A DNA stretch of 18,872 bases. Origin: a bacterium TMED198 (GTDB lineage Bacteria; Fidelibacterota; Marinisomatia; SCGC-AAA003-L08; D37C17). Positions 10,831 through 18,074 of this stretch are shown in pieces; position 1 is the first letter of the stretch, and each line of letters starts with the position of its first letter. The stretch is from contig NHIV01000046.1 of the NCBI GenBank assembly GCA_002170735.1, positions 1 through 18,872 of the forward strand, read 5' to 3'. The position numbers and the translations under genes are program-made. The notes below the pieces were generated by a model. That model did not search any database and was not told where the DNA came from. It saw nothing but the letters and a program-made list of their open reading frames with translations.

Positions 10831-10895
10831 AATTATAGTTTAAAATAATATTTATATAAAAAGATTTAATACATCTAATTTATAAGGGAAATAGC

Positions 10896-13800
10896 TTGAT
10901 ATTAATGATACTTAAATATAACATTCATAAATTTTTCATTTTAACTATATTTTCTTTAGGCATATTATTTTGTCAGTTTGGAAAAAATAGGGTTCAGTAT
11001 GATGAGTTCAATTGGGAGTTTATACAAAGCCCTCATTTTGACGTTTATTACTACAATTACAATGATTCTAATTATTCAGGATATAAAAATGCTGAATTTA
11101 CCGCTTATGAAAGTGAAAAGGCTTACCAAAGAATTTCTCAGGCTCTTCAATGGGACCTTAAGGGCAGAGTATCAATAATTGTATATAACTCCCACAATGA
11201 TTTTCAGCAAACCAATGTTATTGATATGTTCATGCAAGAAGGTATTGGTGGTGTTACTGAGTTGTATAAAAACAGAGTCGTAATTCCATTTGATGGATCC
11301 AATAAAGAGTTTAAGCATGTTATTCATCATGAGTTAGTTCATGCTTTTATTAATGATTCAGTTTATGGCGGAAGTTTGAAAAATATGATGAGCAGCTCTA
11401 TTAAAGTACGAATTCCACATTGGATGAATGAAGGTCTAGCAGAATATCTTTCTTCTAATTGGGACACCAATTCTGATATGTGGATGAGAGATTTAACGAT
11501 CAACAGTGAAAGAATGGTTAACATTGATGATTTAGTTGGATATTTAGGATACAGAGGAGGACAGTCTGTATGGAAATTTATTACTTCTAAATGGGGCGAA
11601 GAAAGTATTGCATCAATTTTTAATAATATAAAATCAAGCAACAGTATTGCAAAGGGGTTTAAGAATACTATTGGATTAGACTATGATCAGCTAAATGAAC
11701 AATGGCAGTCTTATTTGAAAAAGCAATATTGGACCGAAGTTACGATTAGAGATGATTTGAATGATATTGCTCTACCTTTAACAAATCATATAAAATTGAA
11801 AAATACTTACAATGTTGGCCCTTCAATTTCTCCTGATGGATCCAAGATAGGTATTTATTCAAATAAAGACAATGAAATGAGTATATATATTATTTCTGCC
11901 ATTGATGGAAAGTTCATTGATAAAGTTGTAACCGGATATAAAAATCCTGATTATGAAGAATTGCATATTTTAAAACCAGGTATAGCCTGGTCACCCAATA
12001 ATTTAAAACTTGCCTTTGCTGTAAAATCAGGGAAAAAAGATGCATTGATGATATATGAGATTGAAAATAAAATTTTAAAAAAAATTGATTTAGCAATAGA
12101 AGGTATTTTCAGGCCATGTTGGTCTCCCAAAAAAGATGCCATTGCATTTATTGGTAATAATGGTTCATCAAGCGATATTTATTTGTATGATTTAGAACGT
12201 GATAGCTTAAGTTCTATAACAAATGATTTTTATAGCAATGATCAAATTTCATGGACAGCAGATGGAAGTAATATATTATTTATTTCAGATAGGGGGTCTT
12301 ATAACAATCTAAACTCAACAAGATATAAAGATGATATTTTTCAAGATGATATATATATTGTTAATATAGATAATAGAAAAATTCAAAGGCTAACAGATAC
12401 GCCTTACAATGAATCATATCCAATCATGAATTATAATGGTGATATTATATCTTTTATTTCAGATGAATCAGGAATAAATAATATTTACATGTCTAGAGTT
12501 AAAGATAACTTGTTTAAAGATATAGTTCCAATAACAAATGTTATGACAGGAATTACACAGCTTTCCTGGAACGGAGACAACTCTCAACTAGTCTTTACAG
12601 GTTTCAGGAAAAGCGGCTATGATATTTATTTATTATCTAATCCAATCGAACTAATGAAAAGCCCTAAACAGATTTCTTTTGCTCAATGGAAAGAAAAAAA
12701 TACAGTGGATGTTAGCAATAAACTTTACAGGGATTCTCTTATTGTAAATACTCAGAACAAATATAAAAACTATATTTTTTCTAATCAGCAAGAAAACGAC
12801 CAAGAAGATCAAAATATTTTGCGCGATGATGATATTTATAATTCAGATAAATCATACAAAAAGAATATATATAAAACACGCTTTACTTTGGATGTGGCAG
12901 ATGGTTATTATGCTCTTGATAGTAGATATGGAGGCCAGGGAATGATTCAATTCTATTGGAGTGATATTCTTGGCGATCACCGTATTTTATTTGCCACTGA
13001 AGCAACGATTTCTGATCTGCAGAGCTCAGATTTTCATGTTCGCTATTGGAATCTAAAAAATAGAATGAATGTAAGTTATTATTTATATCATCGAGCGGTA
13101 TTGTTTGGAGATTACCAAGTTAGATTAAATACCAATCAATTAGTATCTACAGGGTATCCTGAAAGCAGAGTTCAAGACATGGGTGTTGAAGTTGATGCAA
13201 GCGTACCAGTCAATAGATACTATCGAATAGATTTTGGATCAAAGTTTCATTACTCTACTTTGGAAAAATTAAAGTATGATGAAAATCTTTATTTGAGTTC
13301 ACACCCATCTCTAGAACAATTTTCTTTATTGATTCCAAATGCAAAATTAGTTTGGGATAATACGTCCCCAGCTTTTCCATTTCCTATTAATGGTGCTAGA
13401 TTTTATTTACAATATCAATTGTCCACCGTTCAACTTAAATTTCAGAAATTAACTTTTGATTACAGAAAATATTATAAATTGTTCAATGGGATTAGCTTTG
13501 CTGGAAGAACTTTTTTGGGGACAACTTGGGGAGTAAATAGACAAAAATTTTTTCTAGGTGGATTAAGATGGATAGCTTCCAGTGTTAATCAAAGATATCC
13601 TTCTAATACAGATGTAATTGGTATTAAGGATATATATTATTCAGAGGTGGTAATGCCTATGAGAGGTACATATATTTCTCAGCTAAGAGGGTATAACGTT
13701 GGCTTATTAAATCTGGAGCTAAGATTGCCCTTTTTATTATATTATTTTCCTGCTATTAAATTTTTCGGACAAATCAATGGGGTCTTTTTTGTAGACATTG

Positions 13801-14018
13801 GGACATCATGGACAAATAATTTTACAACTTTTTTTAATTCATCAAGCTGGGATAGTGTTGAAAATACCCCATCTCAGTGGTTAATGTCATATGGATATGG
13901 TCCAAGATTTTGGCTTTTAGGTTTGCCATGGAAACTAGATTTTGCGTGGCAGTATAATCCGTATAAAGGGACAATATCAAAGAGAGAGTGGTACCTTAGT
14001 ATTGGTTTTGACTATTAA
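10896..14018 (+). CDS. Peptidase-MA-like / PD40 propeller / Omp85-like barrel fusion protein
   Basis: A 1040-residue protein with an N-terminal signal segment (about 10-26). Residues 40-290 form a gluzincin-like metalloprotease: HHELVHAF gives the zinc motif H145-E146-x-x-H149, and E179 in WMNEGLAEY is the likely third ligand. Residues about 300-640 are a TolB/PD40-type beta-propeller with SPDGSKI, WSPNNLKLAF, WTADGSNILFISDRG and further blades. From about 700 to 1040 the alternating aromatic strands, the LRGYNVG motif (like VRGY/F in loop 6 of Omp85), LELRLPF and a terminal SIGFDY indicate an Omp85/BamA-like barrel. It probably sits in the outer membrane and acts on or moves proteins. The start is TTG at 10896, with AGGG seven bases upstream; the ATG at 10905 is the alternative. 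The last 23 bases overlap the convergent gene. Confidence 0.82.
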   Translation: MILMILKYNIHKFFILTIFSLGILFCQFGKNRVQYDEFNWEFIQSPHFDVYYYNYNDSNYSGYKNAEFTAYESEKAYQRISQALQWDLKGRVSIIVYNSHNDFQQTNVIDMFMQEGIGGVTELYKNRVVIPFDGSNKEFKHVIHHELVHAFINDSVYGGSLKNMMSSSIKVRIPHWMNEGLAEYLSSNWDTNSDMWMRDLTINSERMVNIDDLVGYLGYRGGQSVWKFITSKWGEESIASIFNNIKSSNSIAKGFKNTIGLDYDQLNEQWQSYLKKQYWTEVTIRDDLNDIALPLTNHIKLKNTYNVGPSISPDGSKIGIYSNKDNEMSIYIISAIDGKFIDKVVTGYKNPDYEELHILKPGIAWSPNNLKLAFAVKSGKKDALMIYEIENKILKKIDLAIEGIFRPCWSPKKDAIAFIGNNGSSSDIYLYDLERDSLSSITNDFYSNDQISWTADGSNILFISDRGSYNNLNSTRYKDDIFQDDIYIVNIDNRKIQRLTDTPYNESYPIMNYNGDIISFISDESGINNIYMSRVKDNLFKDIVPITNVMTGITQLSWNGDNSQLVFTGFRKSGYDIYLLSNPIELMKSPKQISFAQWKEKNTVDVSNKLYRDSLIVNTQNKYKNYIFSNQQENDQEDQNILRDDDIYNSDKSYKKNIYKTRFTLDVADGYYALDSRYGGQGMIQFYWSDILGDHRILFATEATISDLQSSDFHVRYWNLKNRMNVSYYLYHRAVLFGDYQVRLNTNQLVSTGYPESRVQDMGVEVDASVPVNRYYRIDFGSKFHYSTLEKLKYDENLYLSSHPSLEQFSLLIPNAKLVWDNTSPAFPFPINGARFYLQYQLSTVQLKFQKLTFDYRKYYKLFNGISFAGRTFLGTTWGVNRQKFFLGGLRWIASSVNQRYPSNTDVIGIKDIYYSEVVMPMRGTYISQLRGYNVGLLNLELRLPFLLYYFPAIKFFGQINGVFFVDIGTSWTNNFTTFFNSSSWDSVENTPSQWLMSYGYGPRFWLLGLPWKLDFAWQYNPYKGTISKREWYLSIGFDY

Positions 14019-14514
14019 TTTTATCACATGATGAACTATTACCATTGCAAACATTGCAGCTATCAACTCTTGCAGAACCACCAAGAACACCCAAGCAATC
14101 TTTAGTTACTGATAGTTTGTTAATGTTAATAATTTGAGCGGGGCTATTTCCAAATAGTATATTTGTATCAGGATTAGCTAAAAATAATTTATCGGTAGAA
14201 TAATCATAAATTTTGAATATAGGTTTAGATCCTGGCATGTGGTATCCTTTTGTATATTTTGATCCATCATCTCCCATAGCTGGTACATCTGTAAATGGTC
14301 CTGCCCACTGTCTTGTGCCTGTACATACATCGCCATTAAAACTTGCGATCCAATCTTTTTCACTTAATTTTAATCCATCAATTTCCACTTCTTTTATAAA
14401 GTAAAAAGTTTGAATTGTAGACTGATTAAATTCAAAATCTTTTGGAGGTGAGGTATTTGAAATACAGCAGGTTAGAATTAAAATTAAATAAATTTGGTAA
14501 GGCATTTTACTCAT
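13996..14514 (-). CDS. Secreted Cys-motif protein of unknown function
   Basis: A 172-residue exported protein. The N-terminus (YQIYLILILTCCIS) is a signal peptide; either cysteine at 16-17 could be lipidated, but the lipobox is poor. Residues about 40-130 contain DWIASFNGDVCTGTRQW, then DVPAMGDDGSKYTKGY and IFKIYDY, a compact beta-rich module I cannot name. The C-terminus carries one Cys motif, CLGVLGGSARVDSCNVCNG followed by NSSSC, related to the repeats of the cytochrome lipoprotein at 16876. The first ATG (14514) lacks a clear ribosome binding site; the ATG at 14505 (fourth codon) is an alternative. It is divergent from the cupredoxin gene, with a near-palindrome between them. Confidence 0.75.
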   Translation of the reverse strand: MSKMPYQIYLILILTCCISNTSPPKDFEFNQSTIQTFYFIKEVEIDGLKLSEKDWIASFNGDVCTGTRQWAGPFTDVPAMGDDGSKYTKGYHMPGSKPIFKIYDYSTDKLFLANPDTNILFGNSPAQIININKLSVTKDCLGVLGGSARVDSCNVCNGNSSSCDKINSQNQY

Positions 14515-14521
14515 TTTTAGG

Positions 14522-14536
14522 GTTACATTATGTTAC
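14522..14536. promoter_or_regulatory. Near-palindrome GTTACATTATGTTAC in divergent intergenic region
   Basis: The 15-base sequence is palindromic apart from one mismatched pair. It lies eight bases before the minus-strand start at 14514 and about 70 bases before the plus-strand start at 14607. It closely resembles the palindrome at 17646-17660, also between divergent genes. It may be an operator for a dimeric regulator, which is an inference. Confidence 0.35.
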
Positions 14537-14606
14537 TAATTTGCATTAAGTAATGTATAAAAATTAAATTATATTAGTTTTACAATTAATTATTAAAGGT
14601 ATAAAC

Positions 14607-15629
14607 ATGAAAATTAAACAGATTATCTTATTTATTTTTACAGGATTTATTTTTTCTCAGGCTGATCATACTATTGAGGCAGGGAATTTTTTCTATACGC
14701 CCGCCAATTTAACAATTAATGTAGGAGAATCAGTGGAGTGGTACAATGTTGGTGGGTTTCATGATGTAAATGGTGCTACCAATACTTTAACTGGAAATTC
14801 ATTTAATAATCCCGAAGATTTTTATATTTCAGCAGTGTCTGGTCCAGCTTCAATAGGAACATATACTTTTAGTGTTGCAGGTACTTATAACTATGACTGT
14901 AGTATTGGCTCTCATGCCGCTAATGGTATGGTGGGCACAATTACTGTTGTAGGTGATGAAGTTTCAGGTTGTACCGATCCTGAGGCCTATAATTGTGATG
15001 ATAACGATAGCTATATATTCCAGATTGGTGCAACTGTTTATGATAATACATGTGATACATGCTCAAGTGGAGTCCCCTGTGATGGATTTTACAATCCTGA
15101 GGCTACAGTTGATGATGGCTCTTGTAGGTATTATCAAGCACCATCTGATGATGAGGTGACTTTCTCAACAGGTGAAGGAGTTATTTCAATTGATTGGTCG
15201 GGTTTTACGCCTCCTGAATTATCTATAATTGATTCATATCATGTACAAAGATGCGTTGGAGAAGGTTGTACTTGGGTAGAGGGTACATGGCCTTTTAATT
15301 CGTATCAAGGTACTTCTATTGATGATCTATTTGGTTGGGAAAATGAAGCCGAAGAAATTAAATATGCTTTCGCAGTGAAATATTCAAATAATCCTTATTG
15401 GGGCTGGGCAATTAGTAGTATTAACTTTTCATCTTCTGATTCATGTTCAGCTGGAGATGTAAATTCAGATTCAACAATTAATATTTTAGATGTTGTATCT
15501 ATTGTTCAGTACGTTTTAGCAAATGTTGATTACAATGAGGATCAGGTTTGCGCAGCTGATATAAATGGAGATTCAACTGTTAATATTTTAGATATTGTTG
15601 CTTTGGTTCAGTTAATACTTGGCGGTTAA
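14607..15629 (+). CDS. Secreted cupredoxin (blue copper) protein with C-terminal dockerin pair
   Basis: A 340-residue exported protein with a signal peptide at 1-18. Residues 20-116 form a plastocyanin/azurin-like domain. The type 1 copper ligands are H52 (GGFHDV), C98 (YDCSIGS), H103 and M108 (HAANGMVG), so it probably carries electrons outside the inner membrane. Residues about 120-175 hold Cys-containing GCTDPEAYNC and NPEATVDDGSC motifs common in secreted marine FCB proteins. A fibronectin-III-like strand set follows (about 180-275). Two dockerin repeats end the protein (AGDVNSDSTINILDVVSIV and ADINGDSTVNILDIVALV, 282-340). The ribosome binding site is AAAGG, ten bases before the ATG. The nearby cytochrome operon makes a redox partnership possible but unproven. 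Confidence 0.88.
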   Translation: MKIKQIILFIFTGFIFSQADHTIEAGNFFYTPANLTINVGESVEWYNVGGFHDVNGATNTLTGNSFNNPEDFYISAVSGPASIGTYTFSVAGTYNYDCSIGSHAANGMVGTITVVGDEVSGCTDPEAYNCDDNDSYIFQIGATVYDNTCDTCSSGVPCDGFYNPEATVDDGSCRYYQAPSDDEVTFSTGEGVISIDWSGFTPPELSIIDSYHVQRCVGEGCTWVEGTWPFNSYQGTSIDDLFGWENEAEEIKYAFAVKYSNNPYWGWAISSINFSSSDSCSAGDVNSDSTINILDVVSIVQYVLANVDYNEDQVCAADINGDSTVNILDIVALVQLILGG

Positions 15630-15752
15630 TTTTTCAATATTAATTTTTGTGATATCTTAAAAGACATTTTAGAATAAAATTGTTACAAAAGAGTCTTCTA
15701 AAGTTAATTTATAAAGCTTAAGATGATGTCTAATTAGTTGAAACCTGATTGT

Positions 15753-16277
15753 TTAATCTTCAACTGTTAATCTAACATCAATATTTATTTTATCTTCAAT
15801 TGGAATAAACAGTAGTTTTGGTAGTTCTATTTCATAATCGCTAAGAGAAATATTAAATCTTGATGAAATAACATATTTTGTAGAAGTCGTTTTTTTAACG
15901 GTTAGTGGTATACTAGTTTTTTTTGTTTTCCCATTTATAGTCAAGCTACAATCAATATTTGAGTTGCTGTACTCTTTTATTTCAACATTCTTTTTCTCTA
16001 AAATAATTTCTGGATATGTAAAAGCATTTAAATGTTTCAGCATATTACTATCTCTATTATCATTTCCACTATTTAAAGATATTATTGGCACTTTAAATAT
16101 TAAATCACAAATTGTATTTTTTTCATTACAATTTGCAGATATTATTATTGAAGAACTAGTTCCAGACCACTCATGTAGTGGATGAACTCCATAGTATTTT
16201 ACTTCACTGCTTGAATTGTCAATTTTGTAGTCACAAAAAATAAAATTTATAAATAGTGATAAAGCTATTATTTTCAT
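15753..16277 (-). CDS. YceI-like family protein
   Basis: A 174-residue exported protein with an N-terminal signal segment (about 1-15). It has the YceI lipocalin-like pattern: SEVKYYGVHPLHEWSGTSS near the start, then the hallmark VPIISLNSGNDNRDSNML followed by FTYPEIILE (about 63-94), and a tail of alternating beta strands. YceI proteins bind polyisoprenoid lipids in the periplasm; the ligand here is unknown. Its ATG overlaps the stop of the upstream b561-like gene by four bases, matching the yceI-yceJ (b561) pairing known in E. coli. No clear terminator is visible in the 123 bases between this gene and the convergent cupredoxin gene. Confidence 0.85.
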   Translation of the reverse strand: MKIIALSLFINFIFCDYKIDNSSSEVKYYGVHPLHEWSGTSSSIIISANCNEKNTICDLIFKVPIISLNSGNDNRDSNMLKHLNAFTYPEIILEKKNVEIKEYSNSNIDCSLTINGKTKKTSIPLTVKKTTSTKYVISSRFNISLSDYEIELPKLLFIPIEDKINIDVRLTVED

Positions 16278-16873
16278 GGCAATAAAGTAACTAAAAATGC
16301 CAGAGTATATGCACTAAAAGTTATTGAACTAATATTTCTGTGAATTCTGTAAGGCTTTGGATCATTTGGGTATTGGGCTGTATAGTACCCACTTATTGGA
16401 ATAAACCACATTCCTATAAAATGAACATATGATAAATATTTATGAATTTTAATTGATGAATACCCTTTTGAATATCTATATGCAGGAGGTGCAAAAAATT
16501 GTAATCCAGCAGTGGTCATATAAATTGAAAATGTAGAATAACCTAAATAACGATGCGATGAAGAGTAATTTCTGTTTCCATTATTATACATGTCACTTCC
16601 TAAATACATTTGTACTCCCATTAAACCTAAATTAATAAGTCCTAACTTTTGATGAAGTTGAAGCATTTCATATCTGAGGTTTAATTCTTGAATTCGTGAT
16701 TTAGGCGCTAGATTTAATGTTCTAAATAGACCCTGCTTTCCCCAAAAAATTTTTTTTGAAAATGGCATGTTATTTGGCAATGAATCAATAGATGAATAAT
16801 TAAAAGATTTTACTGTAGGTTGTTCTTCACTAAAAGAAAAGGAAAAAAATAAAATTATTAATATAATTTTCAT
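16274..16873 (-). CDS. Cytochrome b561-like membrane protein
   Basis: A 199-residue protein with an N-terminal signal-like segment and four membrane helices (about 72-92, 107-128, 146-166 and 180-198). Histidines sit at the helix ends as expected for heme b ligation: H74 (LHQKLG), H107 (SHRYLGY), H144 and H151 (IHKYLSYVH) and H178 (RIHRN). This fits the four-helix cytochrome b561/ferric-reductase-like class, which passes electrons across a membrane, though sequence identity to named members cannot be judged here. It lies two bases after a c-type cytochrome gene and overlaps the YceI gene by four bases. This supports a transmembrane electron-transfer role. Confidence 0.7.
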   Translation of the reverse strand: MKIILIILFFSFSFSEEQPTVKSFNYSSIDSLPNNMPFSKKIFWGKQGLFRTLNLAPKSRIQELNLRYEMLQLHQKLGLINLGLMGVQMYLGSDMYNNGNRNYSSSHRYLGYSTFSIYMTTAGLQFFAPPAYRYSKGYSSIKIHKYLSYVHFIGMWFIPISGYYTAQYPNDPKPYRIHRNISSITFSAYTLAFLVTLLP

Positions 16874-16875
16874 AT

Positions 16876-17580
16876 TTACTGATTAGCTCCAAATTGAATC
16901 CATAAAGCAATCTTATGAATACTTAGATTATCCAAGGTATAAGTTGGAGGCATTGGATAGCCACTATTACCACTAATAACTTTCCATAAAAGACTGTTAG
17001 TTGAATCTCCTGCAATAATAATATTTTCACTCATTAAATTAGAAAATGATTCCAAATTCACACCATATGAACCTGCATGACAAGATACACAATGATTATC
17101 AAGTACGGTTTGTATTGATGAGTTGTAATCTATACTGCAAATTTCATTATCTCCAAAAATAAAATTAGAAGAATAATTATCTGATCCAAATATCATGCAG
17201 CCAGTACATGTAGAATTATTTCCATTACATACTCCGCACTCATCAATCACTGCAGTTCCTCCACATTCTCCCAAGCAGTCTAATGTTTCTAAAATGTTTT
17301 CACAATTACAATCAGATTCATTCATTGACGATCCATTGCATATTCCACAGATATCATATGTTTTTTCACTTCCACACTCACCATCACACCCCATTATATT
17401 ATACTCACAATCACAATATCCTTCAGATATACCATCTCCATTTGGTACTCCACATTCATCCATACAGGAAGTATTATCACCTCCAGGTATACCACACTCA
17501 TCAACTTCAGACAAAAATAAGTCAGAGCAGGAGATAAGTATAAAAAGTAAAAAAAGTTTAAAGTATCTAAATGAAAACAT
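16876..17580 (-). CDS. Cys-rich lipoprotein c-type cytochrome
   Basis: A 234-residue lipoprotein: LLFILISC is a good lipobox with C18 as the lipidated residue. Residues 26-128 carry about five Cys-rich units of the DECGVCNGxNxxC type. A single-heme cytochrome c domain follows (about 150-234), with heme site C164-x-x-C167-H168 (HCVSCH) and probable axial M210 (GYPMPPT), resembling the Planctomycete-type cytochrome C domain. It is the first gene of a three-gene operon with the b561-like and YceI genes. It is probably anchored to the periplasmic side of a membrane or at the cell surface. The Cys-rich region may form disulfides or a stalk; none of its cysteines except C164/C167 fit a CxxCH heme motif. 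Confidence 0.85.
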   Translation of the reverse strand: MFSFRYFKLFLLFILISCSDLFLSEVDECGIPGGDNTSCMDECGVPNGDGISEGYCDCEYNIMGCDGECGSEKTYDICGICNGSSMNESDCNCENILETLDCLGECGGTAVIDECGVCNGNNSTCTGCMIFGSDNYSSNFIFGDNEICSIDYNSSIQTVLDNHCVSCHAGSYGVNLESFSNLMSENIIIAGDSTNSLLWKVISGNSGYPMPPTYTLDNLSIHKIALWIQFGANQ

Positions 17581-17645
17581 TATTTTTAATCTATTTTAAT
17601 GATTAAATATAAACAATGAATATATTTAAATATTTCTTAATCTTT

Positions 17646-17660
17646 GTTACATAATGTAAT
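17646..17660. promoter_or_regulatory. Palindrome TTACATAATGTAA in divergent intergenic region
   Basis: TTACATAATGTAA at 17647-17659 is a perfect 13-base palindrome preceded by G. It lies between the cytochrome operon start (17580, minus) and the MORN gene start (17716, plus). The matching near-palindrome at 14522-14536 shares 13 of 15 positions. A dimeric regulator site is possible. Confidence 0.4.
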
Positions 17661-17715
17661 CTTTTCATTTTTTTTTCTGTGGTAAATTAAATAAATAATC
17701 AAAGGCCATTTTATT

Positions 17716-18072
17716 GTGAAAAATAATAAAGAAAAAATTCTTGAAACTTGGGGAAATGGAGCCCCTAAAAATAAAAGAGTCTTAATAGATGACAATTCAT
17801 ATGTTGACTATATGTACTACTCATCTGGCAAATTAAAAACTGAGCAGACTATAGTTAAAAATAAAAGAGAGGGTGATTACATTAGGTATTGGAAAAATGG
17901 CGAAAAAAGTGATCATACCTGCTTTAAAAATGGAAAAGAAGATGGCCCAACTATTCTTTACAATCAAGAGGGAAAAATTTGGCTTAAAGGGCAATATTCA
18001 AATGGCAATAAAACAGGTGAATGGATTTTTCATGATTCAGATGGCTCTGTAACACATAAAGAAAAATTTTAA
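17716..18072 (+). CDS. MORN-repeat (YwqK-like) protein
   Basis: A 118-residue protein without a signal peptide. Residues about 34-115 contain repeated MORN-variant units: YYSSGKLKTEQTIVKNKREG, YWKNGEKSDHTCFKNGKEDG, LYNQEGKIWLKGQYSNGNKTG and WIFHDSDGSV. This pattern is often annotated as the YwqK-family antitoxin, but no toxin gene is adjacent, so that name should not be taken as function. The start is GTG at 17716: an in-frame TAA at 17692-17694 closes the upstream frame and no ATG lies between. A weak AAAGG sits ten bases upstream. The gene ends two bases from the convergent gene at 18075. Confidence 0.78.
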   Translation: MKNNKEKILETWGNGAPKNKRVLIDDNSYVDYMYYSSGKLKTEQTIVKNKREGDYIRYWKNGEKSDHTCFKNGKEDGPTILYNQEGKIWLKGQYSNGNKTGEWIFHDSDGSVTHKEKF

Positions 18073-18074
18073 TT

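Noticed and set aside
15736..15765. AGTTGAA...TTCAACT stem as terminator of the YceI and cupredoxin genes
   Set aside because: The stem is only 7 bp with a 16-base loop, overlaps the YceI coding end and has no U-run.
17195..17599. Plus-strand frames rich in His, Pro and Ser repeats opposite the cytochrome lipoprotein
   Set aside because: They are antisense to the Cys-rich repeats; the apparent repetition comes from the periodic codons of the real gene, and there is no RBS.
17716..18072. YwqK-family antitoxin of a toxin-antitoxin pair
   Set aside because: MORN-like repeats are present, but no adjacent toxin-like gene is visible; the convergent neighbour is a large beta-domain protein.
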